64,000 nucleotides of DNA from Cephalotrichum gorgonifer (taxonomy: Eukaryota; Ascomycota; Sordariomycetes; Microascales; Microascaceae). Below the pieces are notes generated by a model. It was given only the letters and a program-made list of their open reading frames with translations. It was not told the DNA's origin and made no database searches. Every line of letters starts with the position of its first letter. Positions within the stretch are counted from its first letter, which is position 1. The stretch spans positions 1,054,001-1,118,000 of the forward strand of contig ONZQ02000013.1 of assembly GCA_900312665.1 (NCBI GenBank), written 5' to 3'. Position numbers and translations under genes: made by a program. Shown here piece after piece: positions 1 through 9,591 of this stretch.

Positions 1-791
1 TGTCGAGATGATCAAAAATATAGGCACAGGCTGTCAAATCGTCAGAGGATGAGAAGATACGCTGTGGGCGAGGTTGGCGGGTAGGGATCTCTGGGCTCTG
101 TGGAAGGTTGAGAGCTGAAGTTTCGGAGTGAGGCAGGAGCATATGGATGAAATGACACTTTCTCAAGCTGGAAGGAGCATGAATAAACCCGAAAGTTATA
201 GAGGCAGGAAGTAACAGATGGGTGAATATGGCGCGTTTTCACGATGGAGGGCAAATTGCTACTGTAGAATGGTGACAAGAATTTGAGCAGTCCGGAATCG
301 AGGGCAGCACTTCCACCCAGGCCTCCTTCCGCTTTCCGCGTCAAGCTCTCAAAATCACTTCACCGGCTCAATAAATCATCCACCTGGCTGGCAGAGGAAC
401 AAACACTCCTTCCTAAAACGAGACACCAGGTTCTCCCAGTCAACCAGATCGGCTCTCTTGCAAAGTTAGAGAACCATATCAGTTAGGAAGGAGCGGCTCT
501 CTCCTGCACTCTTTTTCTTCGGGGATTTAGAGAATAGGTTCAAAGTAGGCAGGATCCTTGAAACTATTTAACCATACATTCTATCCTGGCCCTTTGAGTT
601 CACCCACACCTTTTACAACCCACTCTACAACAGCAACCTATATTCTCAAGGTGAGAGCATACGCTCCTACCGCCTGAGCCCGGCCCAATAATATCATCTA
701 CTGATATCTCTCATAGCCTACACTTTCCAAACCGGCCCCATACAAGAACAACCCAAACACGCCTTTTTAACACATCCCACCTCCCTACGAA
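1..791. other. Upstream intergenic stretch and leader of the first Myb-like gene
   Basis: No coding region is supported here. The short open frames on both strands have no recognisable domain and no splice-consistent extension. The part from about 540 to 791 is rich in C, T and A, as is usual for fungal promoters and 5' leaders, and leads into the 5'UTR intron of the downstream gene. Confidence 0.6.
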
Positions 792-851
792 GTAAGTCCC
801 CTCCCTGCACCGACAAATCAAGCCTACTAACGGAGGCCTTTCTCTTCATAG
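792..851 (+). other. Putative 5'UTR intron of the first Myb-like gene
   Basis: A GTAAGT donor at 792, a consensus CTACTAAC branch site at about 825-832 and a CATAG acceptor ending at 851 define a 60-nt intron that ends ten bases before the ATG at 861. All three signals match Pezizomycotina consensus. Since it lies in untranslated sequence, reading frame cannot confirm it. Confidence 0.7.
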
Positions 852-860
852 AATATCATC

Positions 861-1298
861 ATGGCCACTCAGGACGGAGAGTCCTCCAAGGACTTCACCC
901 CCACCGAGCTTGCCTTCATCAAGGCAGTCTTCCGCCACTCCAAGGCCAGGATGAATGCCGACTGGGACAAGGTGGCCGAGGAGGTCAAAGTCAAAGACGC
1001 CAAGTGTGCCAAGGAGAGGTTCCGCCAGATCTCCGTCAAGCACGCCTTCGGATCCGCCCCGGACTCGTCCCCTCAGAAGGCGAGCGTGGACACTATCGAC
1101 TCCTCTCCCACGAAGGTTACGAAGAAGCGAGCCCCGCGAAAGAAGAAGGCGAACGTGAAAGATGACGGGGCTACGGATGGAGGTAGTGGTGTCGGATTGG
1201 GAGGGACGGGCCAGGTGGCCGAGTCCACGATCAAGGCGGAGGGTACTTCTTACGAGGCAAAGGCCGAGGATGACGGTGAGAATGAGGGTACTATTTGA
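861..1298 (+). CDS. Small Myb/SANT-like DNA-binding protein (cluster member 1)
   Basis: A 145-residue intronless protein. Residues about 12-63 resemble the fungal Myb/SANT-like three-helix DNA-binding domain: a first helix (FTPTELAFIKAVFRHSK), the mid-domain Trp in NADWDKVAEEV, and a third helix around CAKERFRQISVKHAF. A Lys/Arg-rich block at about 84-100 (KVTKKRAPRKKKANVK) looks like a nuclear localisation signal, and the acidic tail is probably disordered. The ATG follows a well-formed 5'UTR intron, which supports this start. It is the first of four such proteins within 8 kb. Specific function is unknown; a transcriptional or chromatin role is inferred only from the fold type. Confidence 0.8.
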   Translation: MATQDGESSKDFTPTELAFIKAVFRHSKARMNADWDKVAEEVKVKDAKCAKERFRQISVKHAFGSAPDSSPQKASVDTIDSSPTKVTKKRAPRKKKANVKDDGATDGGSGVGLGGTGQVAESTIKAEGTSYEAKAEDDGENEGTI

Positions 1299-1906
1299 GC
1301 TGTGCGGCGGATATCTAGCTCCTTTGTAAAGAAGATGGACACTGGGCGGAACGGGATCTTGAGTGGAGTGCCACTGGCCATTGCATTGTAGAATACCGAG
1401 GAAATTGAAGAATATTTGAGTCCGTCCCAAAGCGATGAACACTGTTCTATTCTTCTCTTTCTGTGAAACTCTCCGCTGTACACCACTACCCGAGTGGCCT
1501 TGATTGATGGGAGAAAGCTACGATTCAGAGAAAGACCCAGGCAATGAGGCGACACATTTGATCAAGTGATCGATACTTTTTTTTCTCCCTTTTCAATTAA
1601 TCGTGAGATACTCGAAACGACCGTTTTGTAGACTCCAATCCGTGAACCAGTACAACCCATAATCAAAACAGGACCAAACCCCGAGGAAGTGACAGTCCGG
1701 CCTCTAGGCTAGAAAGGGAGGAAAAACATAGGCCAGACCATCCTGAATCATGAGACACCATCTTCCCGGTGTACGTAAAAATTATCGTCACAAATACACG
1801 TATTTTTTTCCGTTTTCCTCATTACCTGCATTCCAAAGACACCCCCCACCCAACCCAACAGCATTAACGAGTAGGAGATAGACTGCTAGAGAAATACAGT
1901 TGCGGC
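1299..1906. other. Convergent 3' intergenic region
   Basis: About 0.6 kb between the stop codons of two facing Myb-like genes. It contains short T runs and AT-rich patches (1578-1600, 1800-1815) that may serve 3' end formation. No gene seen. Confidence 0.6.
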
Positions 1907-2769
1907 TCATAAGAACTGCGAATCCCACGCCTCCGACTTGACGTGGATTGACGAGGCTGCTGCCTCAAGCAGGTCATCCGCCGAAAACTCGTGAGAATGG
2001 CCCAAGGCCTCGTTCCCATGCATTGCTGCGTGAGAGTGAGAGTGAGAGTGCGTATGTTCGTGCATTTGGTGCTCACACATACCATCCCCGTACCCTTCAA
2101 TATCGTATGCCGCATCGAATGCAGAGAAGAGTGGCGGGTCTGCCCAGGAGTCCTGCTCACTGTGGCTGTGGTCGCAGTGTCCCATGTCGAAAGTTGACCC
2201 GGCGCTCAGGAGATCTGACGCGGGGGTCATGAGGAGGTTGGGGCTCCCATCGCTGCAGGGCGTGAGGAGCCTAGCCTGGAGGTCTGTGGGCGAGTCCATC
2301 ATGGAGACGGGGGTAAACTGTGAGTGGAATGGTGTCGCGTGATGTTTCCGCTCCTGTTTCACTCCATGCTTCTGGGGGGACGCCTCCCTCTTCACCCCAG
2401 AGAGCTTGTCCCGGTGCTCGGACTTGATAGTGTCCTCTTGCTTCGTTTTCGGCTCCTTCTTGGCCTTGGAGGACTTGGTCTTCGTCACGCCTGCATTCTT
2501 GGCGGCTCGCTTTTGAGGCTCGAGGCCTAGCATGGCGGACTTGAAGCGAGAGTATCGCATCCGTGCCGCGTGGCCGTTCGTTATGGGTTGGGCTAGGATG
2601 GGATCCCTGGCTACCTCGTTCCAGTCAATCTGTGAGGGGGGCAGGCCTCTCGTATTAGCACTGGGAAAATGTTTGGAGGACAGATGAGGCCCAGACTCAC
2701 ATCCTTGAGACACTTCTGCCGAAGGATGGCGAAAAGGAATCGCGTCATCTGATTATCGTTATTCGCCAT
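1907..2769 (-). CDS. Myb/SANT-like protein with His-rich C-terminal segment (cluster member 2)
   Basis: Two exons, complement(1907..2629, 2701..2769), 263 residues. The intron has a GTGAGT donor and a CACAG acceptor in phase 0 and splits the domain between KCLKD and IDWNEVARD. The N-terminal 60 residues form a Myb/SANT-like domain (FLFAILRQKCLKD, IDWNEV, ARMRYSRFKSAML). A Lys-rich linker (TKSSKAKKEPKTKQ) resembles a nuclear localisation signal. The C-terminal third is unusual: two Cys and about a dozen His between residues 174 and 236, including an HTHSHSHSH run, which suggests metal binding or low-complexity assembly. The start at 2769 is chosen because the domain needs the first exon. Function is inferred as nuclear DNA binding; targets are unknown. 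Confidence 0.8.
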
Positions 2770-5478
2770 GGTGGTGGGAGTAGATGTCGCTGGACTCTAG
2801 GTTCAGAATAGAGGGCGCTTATAGCTTTGAGAGGACCTCGACGAGGTGAAGTGTGGTGTGAAGTGATAGAAGAGCGCAAGATGGTGGTTACGGAGAGGAA
2901 GAGGTGTTTTGGAGAGAGAGTCTCAAGGTGTCAAGTGAAGAAGAGATGGGTGAGGACTTTGAAAAAGGTATGAGTGGCACGCGAGGGGTAGAATAGAAAT
3001 CGTCACTATTCTCCAGTTAGCTCCCACACTCCAGAGAAAAGATGTTCTAAGTTCAGCGTCTCACCTGAGGAGAGAGTAGTCGTTATACTTGGTGAGGCGA
3101 TAGTCCAAAGTTTTATGGGAGAGATAGACTTTGCTGAATGAGGGCGACTTGAATAGTTGCTGGCCAGGATTGCTTGAATATGGCCACGGGTGTTGCTGTT
3201 CTCCTTCTTCCTCTGCTCGTTTGTTTTGGAGGCAGAAGAGCGAGCGGGATTGTGTAAGAGAGAAATGAGCACGGCTAGACGAATCGAAATCTGAAAGAGA
3301 ATGGGGGGAAATACCCCAAGGTGTTACTCTAGCTTAGGATCATTCGAACTGATGGCGCTTCTGGCAAAGCAATATATTCCTTCTCTTGAAGGATGCGCTT
3401 TGTTTGATGTCCTTTACCAGATTGATAAAGAATAAAGGGAGGAGGCTCGTATGTTTGGCTTGGAGGTTTGAAAAAAGTTCTCCTGAGGCAACTAGGCAGA
3501 GTTTAAAAGATGGAAAGAGGAAATAATGAAGAAAAGGGGGGGGGGGGGTGGTGCAGAAGACGGCAAATATACAAAGGGCGGCTCGCTCGGGACGTGGGTC
3601 TGGCCGGGGACCGATCCGCCGGGGACCAGGAACGCAACGGTGGCGTCCTGTGTACGACGCTGGAAGACGACGGGTTGGGATATCACTTGTCTTAGCTCGA
3701 CAGGGATAAGACCCTTTTCGGGGCTGAGATATACTTGTATCTTGGACCGACTATTCGCAAACGGTGGTCAGAAACCGGGGCTTGAGACCCGGAAGCAAGG
3801 GGTGTCGAGCCGAGCAGGATTGATACAACTGGTTGAGGTGGGGACCACAGCATCTACTCTGGACCCAGTGAGAGTGTAATGTTGTGGTTAAGACTTATAT
3901 TCCTTAGCTGTACCAGAAAGAGGAAAAGCAAGGATCGGAGATAGGAGTGATGACGTGAAGAGGGGATGTCGGATAAATACTTTGTACCAAGGATGAGAGG
4001 CAGGTTGTAAAATGGAGGGGAGTTACGAGTGACTTGTTCAGGTGGGGGTGTCTCGTTTTGGGGCAATGTTGTGGTGTTATCACACAAATCGCTCCTTCCC
4101 GTTTCTCATCTGCACGGCTCCTGCAGCTGAAGCAAAAGCCATCGATAAACACGACGAGGCACCTCAAATGAGTCACACCATAAATGATGCAGCGCTAATT
4201 CGAAATGGTCGAGTTTGAGACCGGGAAAGGCGGGGCGAGACGGGTCATCATTGGACAGGCGAAGGCGGCAGTTTGGGATATTGGGATATGCTACCTTACC
4301 CCCGGGTATGGTCTTCAATTAAGAACAGGTCCTTTGGTTTACTTTACCATGTTCCTCGATGTAAAGCCTAACATATGAGAGATAATTAGAAATACTACTA
4401 TTTATACATACATCTCGTGCTTGGCGTAGCTTCCCTCATAGCTCATGAATAATGTATGGAAGGGAGCATCCAAACAAACGTATCGGCGAGTCAATTCGAA
4501 AAAGGGGGATGAGGGCATCTGAACTGATTACAACGGAGCTCCGTTATTACGCAGGAACACATTTGTCTCTGTTGCCTTGGCAGGGAGAAAACCCGCTCCT
4601 TGGAGCGCCCCCGCATCCAAGAAAAGACGGTCAGTGTCGGTCCTTTTGCATCTGACCTCGAGCATCACCCAATCTGGATTCAATGGCTTTTGGGCTATAG
4701 GAACGGTATTTCAACAAGGAAAATTCGCATGATGTTGTAATGGATGATACTGGATTGATTAATTTGTTATTTCAGCACACTATGGGTCGATTGAATCTCG
4801 TGGATGAAGATAAGTGTTGATGGTGGGATGAAGCGAGGTAGTTGAGCGACGCGTTTCCGCGACGCTAGGAGGGGGTGGCCCTGGTGCCAATATCCCACGA
4901 AAACACGTGAGCTGCATCAGTGGCGGGTGGGGACGGGCTTGTCGAGCTTGTTGCCCGCTGCTGCCTGGAGATTGAGGTCGGAGCATTCCAAATCTGGACA
5001 TTGGAGTTGGCCCGTCTGTGGACCCACTTATTACTGCTTTGGTAACGGCGAGGGGAGAGGTGGTTGGCTGGACATCCAGCCCCGGTATTTCTCAATACCA
5101 CCAATGGCATCGATGGAACCCACATACTTCCCTCCCTTCGAGAAGGAGGGTTAGTCACAGTCAACCCACTATTGTTTCATGCCCTGTTGACCTTCAGCTT
5201 TGTCATAACTCTACCAGTTTCCCACCTTAATTCCCTACTGTCAAGATACTATCCTATCATTTCCCATCTCCACATACCACCGACGTGATATCCCGCTACC
5301 TCTCTGAGTGTCTGCTGCTCACTCTCCATTATTTGCACCAAGCAAGGTCCGAGACTAAAAGCCTGCCACGTTGGAGGTACCTACTAATAGCTACGCTTAG
5401 GATTGAATCGAATTGAGTACCACTTATTTCCGACGCCGTCTTTCATAGCGCCGATTTGAGTCCCCCCGTTCCGACAGG
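2770..5478. other. Intergenic region, upstream of two divergent Myb-like genes
   Basis: About 2.7 kb separates the start codons of two Myb-like genes pointing away from each other. I see no supported gene. It holds a poly-G tract at about 3538-3549, C/T-rich stretches and one TCACGTG-type site (reverse strand) near 4903. Short open frames overlap each other on both strands and lack domains. Confidence 0.55.
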
Positions 5479-6663
5479 ATGAACAAGAGCTGGGACGACC
5501 GGGCCGACAAGGACCTGTTCTTCACTATCCTCTCTGTCAAGGCCATTGGGATTATCAGTGGTGCGGAATGGACAACCATCGGCAACCACATGAGATCCGT
5601 GGGCTACGGCTTCACCAATGAAGGTTGTCGGTAAGTCGGGCGTCTCATTCGTCTTTGCTATTTTGTCTCTGCCATATGCTGTACTCTTTTTTCGTCCCTT
5701 CGATTTTTGCTTCCCGTGCTCGATCTCCCAGTCGTCTTTAGTTGGCTGTGAATTCTCGATGTATTTGATGTTGTCGAGCCCATGTCTAGATAAACGAGCT
5801 TTCACAGCACAAGGCCATTTGTTTCCTTCTCTTGGCTCTGGCACCGACCCTTCTTGCCGTCACGTTGCACCCGCACTTCTTGCATTTCGTCACCGGCTGG
5901 GCTGCATGGGCCATGGTCCGTCCCGCCCGGCTTTGCCGTTCGGGTGTTCCTCGCCAGCGTGTTGTGTGTGTGTGTGTGTGTGTGACAGAAAGACAGGCCT
6001 GGATATCGCTGTAGCACCATACGAAGTACTCATCGTAGCTAACCGAAGTCACCCAGGCAACACTTTCAGGGCCTTAGACGGTCCCAGCTCAAGAAGGTAT
6101 CTTCCGCTGGGGCTGCGCCGGGCGCATCCTCAGAGGCCGTAGACCCCAGTCTAAATCCCATCACCAGGCGTCCCGGTCCCGGGCGCGGTCGACCAAGAAA
6201 ATCCGCGAGCAATCCGGCGCTAGCGACTGCGGCACCTAAAGACCAGCCGGAGGACAAGAAGGAGCTCCTGCAAAACCCACAGCCGTTGCAGCTGCCGGAT
6301 CAGCTGGAAGACCAGAAGCCGGTTCTCACTCAACAGGACGAACCACAACACCAGATCCCCCACGCACCTGTCCACGAACCCATCCTGGCCCAGACTCAAC
6401 ACGTCGCCGAGCCCGCCATGACCCCCGTAGCGAGCGCACCCAGCGTCGCGCCTGCCACCATGTCAATCCCCTTACCGCTGACCGTGGAGGAACAAGGGGC
6501 CGACACCCTGGACCTGCAGAGCGGCAGCGACGAGCCCGATGAGCATGTTGCGAAGCGGCCAAGGCTGGAGGAGGAGCAGACTCATGAGACCCTGGACGAC
6601 GATGCCGTGCTGGCTTTGACGGGACACGAGAACCCTCCAGACAGCTATCCCTCCCCGACGTAG
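5479..6663 (+). CDS. Myb/SANT-like protein with AT-hook (cluster member 3)
   Basis: Two exons, 5479..5630 and 6057..6663, 252 residues. The phase-2 intron (GTAAGT donor, CCCAG acceptor) lies in the codon just before a QHF tripeptide, exactly as in the gene at 8241. Residues 1-65 are the Myb-like domain: SWDDRADKDLFFTIL, then EWTTIGNHMRSVGYGF, then QHFQGLRRSQLKK. Residues 93-99 (GRGRPRK) form a textbook AT-hook core that would bind the minor groove of AT-rich DNA. The rest is Pro/Gln/Glu-rich and probably disordered, with a KRPR-type basic motif. The 426-nt intron is long for this genome. DNA binding is inferred from the two motifs; regulatory targets are unknown. Confidence 0.8.
5963..5984 (+). 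repeat. (TG)n microsatellite in an intron
   Basis: An uninterrupted TG dinucleotide run of about 11 units inside the 426-nt intron of the AT-hook Myb-like gene. Likely length-polymorphic. Confidence 0.9.
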
Positions 6664-8240
6664 GCCCGGCATCCTGTACCCCTATAGTCTGCTTTCGTTT
6701 ACTGACCTCTTGGGTGGAAGTAGCTTCAACTACGCCGAGGCATAGGATGAATAGGAGGCCCAAGGCGGGGCGTAGTGAAACTACAGAGGGAGGGAGCAAA
6801 ATTGGCGTTGTCTTCGGGTACGACACGTTCTGATGATTGCGGGGGCAGTTCCCCCCCGAGGAGTTTGGCGAAAGCATGTACAACATAGGGCTTAGCGATG
6901 ATCATCATTCTCATATTTCTTTTACTCGTATGCTGGTTTCTGACTGTTGTATGTTGTGGTGGAGGGAAGGGGATTATAGGTACTAGGCGCCACGAACGGC
7001 TGCGGTGGGCAAGCAAGGCGTCATCTGTAGCGGCGGTCTTGCTCGTTTATGGAAACTAAAATATAACGCCATTGGGCTCAACGTATGCAATGCCTTTAGA
7101 CTTGAGAAATTGAGACTCGCATCTTTCGAGGTAGGGGATCTAGGTTGTCGTCTTCGGCTGGGTGTAAGTGGTGATTGGAGACTCTCGTCGAATTGATCCC
7201 ACTTCTTCGGTATAGGACCAGGGCGGCTACCTACCTGGCTCCCAGTTCTAATGCTTTACCTACAATACTCGAATCTTGGGCTCTCTTGGACGTCCTCTGT
7301 TCAATTCACCTCACGGACTACCCCTCGGATCTTGTCCCTCCTCGTATTTTCTCCTCTTGCCACGTTATATTCTCTGGGAAGGCACTCCGATACGTAACTA
7401 ATGTTCAGTTGCCCCTTCCCACCAGCTTCTTCCTCGGAAGTGTACGCTGCTGCCGGTATAATACCTCCTACTGGCTCTTTCCACTTTCCCGCACACTCTT
7501 CGAGCCCCTTCTTTACCTGCGCTACTTCATATCAAGTCCCAACTCATCTTGCACCCCGTACGTCCTGAGGCCTTCTTCTCCTTGCCATCACACCAAAGCT
7601 TTCTTTGCAAGTAACTGGGCTTTCGACTCCCACTATTCTCTCCTCTGGGCACACAATTCGCGAGTCGCGTTATCCCTTGTCCGTTCATCTCACGTCCGGT
7701 CCGTTCCAGATCCTCCGTAAGTCAACCTGCTCGAGTTCTTCGTCTTCAGGCTCAACACCTTCCTCATCCTATTGAGGAAAGAACCAGGTTCGTTACCTCC
7801 TGCCATTCCTTGACTTTCTATTTCCTACTCTCCCACTCTCGATCACTTCTTCCGAGTCTCACTCACCACCTCTTCCGAGTCTTCCTAACAATTTCATCCA
7901 CACATTCTCCAACAGCCATATTGTAGTCACCATCTCTTTATTTACCTGGTTGCCTTATTCTAACTTCACTACGAGTTAGCTGCCCAAGTCCCCTCGAACC
8001 TCAAGTCATATTGTTATTGTACCCGATCTTCCACCGATTCGGAAGAAGCCAGGTTCGTCTCCTTGCACCTATCCGCTTTGTATTCCTTCTCCCATTCCTC
8101 GTCCCATGATTCTGAACTTCACCACGCGAATATCATCACCCCAGCGCGATCCATTCTCCCTTCCTATTGCCGGCGCCTCCTCTCACTCATAATGTTTGTC
8201 TTCACCTCTCGCAGAAGAGCTAACATAGCCACAGAAAAAA
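6664..8240. other. Long pyrimidine-rich intergenic region and leader
   Basis: About 1.6 kb between two Myb-like genes on the same strand. From about 7190 to 8200 the plus strand is strikingly C/T-rich, as in fungal promoters and long 5' leaders. Two stretches, near 7778-7850 and 8036-8110, look like diverged copies of each other (both contain CCAGGTTCGT followed by similar pyrimidine tracts). No coding region is supported. Confidence 0.5.
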
Positions 8241-8795
8241 ATGACCAGCAAAGTGAGCTGGACCGCAGAAGCGGACCGCGACCTCCTCGTCGCAATGGCG
8301 ATGACCGAGAGTGGAAGCAAGCCGTCCCCAAAGTGGGACAAGGTCCAGACCATCATGGAGGGCTGGGGATATGGCTTCACATCTTCGGCCATGTAGTAAG
8401 TTTCTTACCCCCCCCTCTATCTACCTGGACCTTTCTTTTTGCCGAGTTCACCTTTCCCTCGCGCCATCCTCTCTCGCTCTCCCTATCTTCACCTAGAGGT
8501 TTTCCTCCTAGTATACGTGGGCTAACAGTCACGTAGCCAGCATTTCTCTAAGCAAATCTGGAAGCAAATAGTCCAGAAGCGAGGAGAAGCGGCCTCCGCC
8601 AAGCCCGCCCCAGCTTCTCCGGACCCGAAGAAGCGCAGTCGCAAGAAGCCCAAGGCCGCTGAGAAGCCCGAGGACTCCGACAGTGATTTGGACAGACGCC
8701 CTCCCAAGAAGGCCAAGCTTTCGGTTAAGAAGGGCCGCAAGGTGGACGAGGAGGAGATGACTGTCAAGGATGAGGTGAAAGAGGAGTGCGTCTGA
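8241..8795 (+). CDS. Small Myb/SANT-like DNA-binding protein (cluster member 4)
   Basis: Two exons, 8241..8395 and 8537..8795, 137 residues. The phase-2 intron (GTAAGT donor, CGTAG acceptor) sits in the Tyr codon before QHF, matching the intron of the gene at 5479. The Myb-like domain covers residues 1-62: VSWTAEADRDLLVAMAM, KWDKVQTIMEGWGYGF and QHFSKQIWKQIV. The tail carries two basic blocks (KKRSRKKPK and KKAKLSVKKGRK), probable nuclear localisation signals, and ends in an acidic stretch. Position, domain match and shared intron make it a probable tandem duplicate of the 5479 gene, without the AT-hook. Its function is unknown beyond probable DNA binding. Confidence 0.8.
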
Positions 8796-9591
8796 ACAAG
8801 CGTGAGTGCACTTTTCACGGGGGGAGATTGAGTATTAGATATCTGGCCGCTTGACAGATGTTATTTTGCACCTCCAGAAGGCGGCGGCTTCGTCGCCACG
8901 CGAAAGGGAGGTCACGAGGATAAGGAGGAACTCGAATTTCCTGTTCCTCGGAGTTCAGTCGAGTCTGAGTCGAGTTTATGAAATACCTGCCAACGAGAAA
9001 TTGGCGCCGTGTAAGAGAGGGCCATGGAATACCATCAGCGAAAGTGGGTGGGGCAAAGGGGGGGGGCTTTGAATTTATCTTTTGTTTCCGCTCTTGAGAT
9101 TACATTCTCTGGAATTGCCTATAGCTTGCTAAGGTCTGAGATGGATCCCTTCGAATATTGAGCAACATGACATCACGAGTTCCCCTTTCTCTCCGTGCAG
9201 TGTGACATGAAGCCGAGCGTACCGGAAAGCAAGAAATAATCACCCCGGGCCTTCTCTTGTTCCTGTTTGCCCGAAGTCACGAGCCTAGTTAGAGTATCAA
9301 GCGGGTAAGTTTGTTAATGGCGACACGCGCACTTGTATTAATATTGTAATGTAAACCCCGGCTTTTGTACGCCGAAAATACGCGATGTTCCCATGTCCCC
9401 ATCCGATACCGTAACTCCTGGGGCCCTAGACAGGACCCTTGGGTATATCACCGCAAGAATACTCGGAACCGATAGCGCCGCAAACCCTTCTACGCCTCAA
9501 ACAAACGGACGACGATCCCAAGAAATATACAGGCGAAGCCCGGTAAATCGTTCTTTCGAAGTGGCGTTGTGCCTGCCCGGCACATGATCGG
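8796..9591. other. Convergent intergenic region
   Basis: About 0.8 kb between the fourth Myb-like gene and the facing coiled-coil gene. No supported gene; it should hold both 3'UTRs. Confidence 0.6.
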
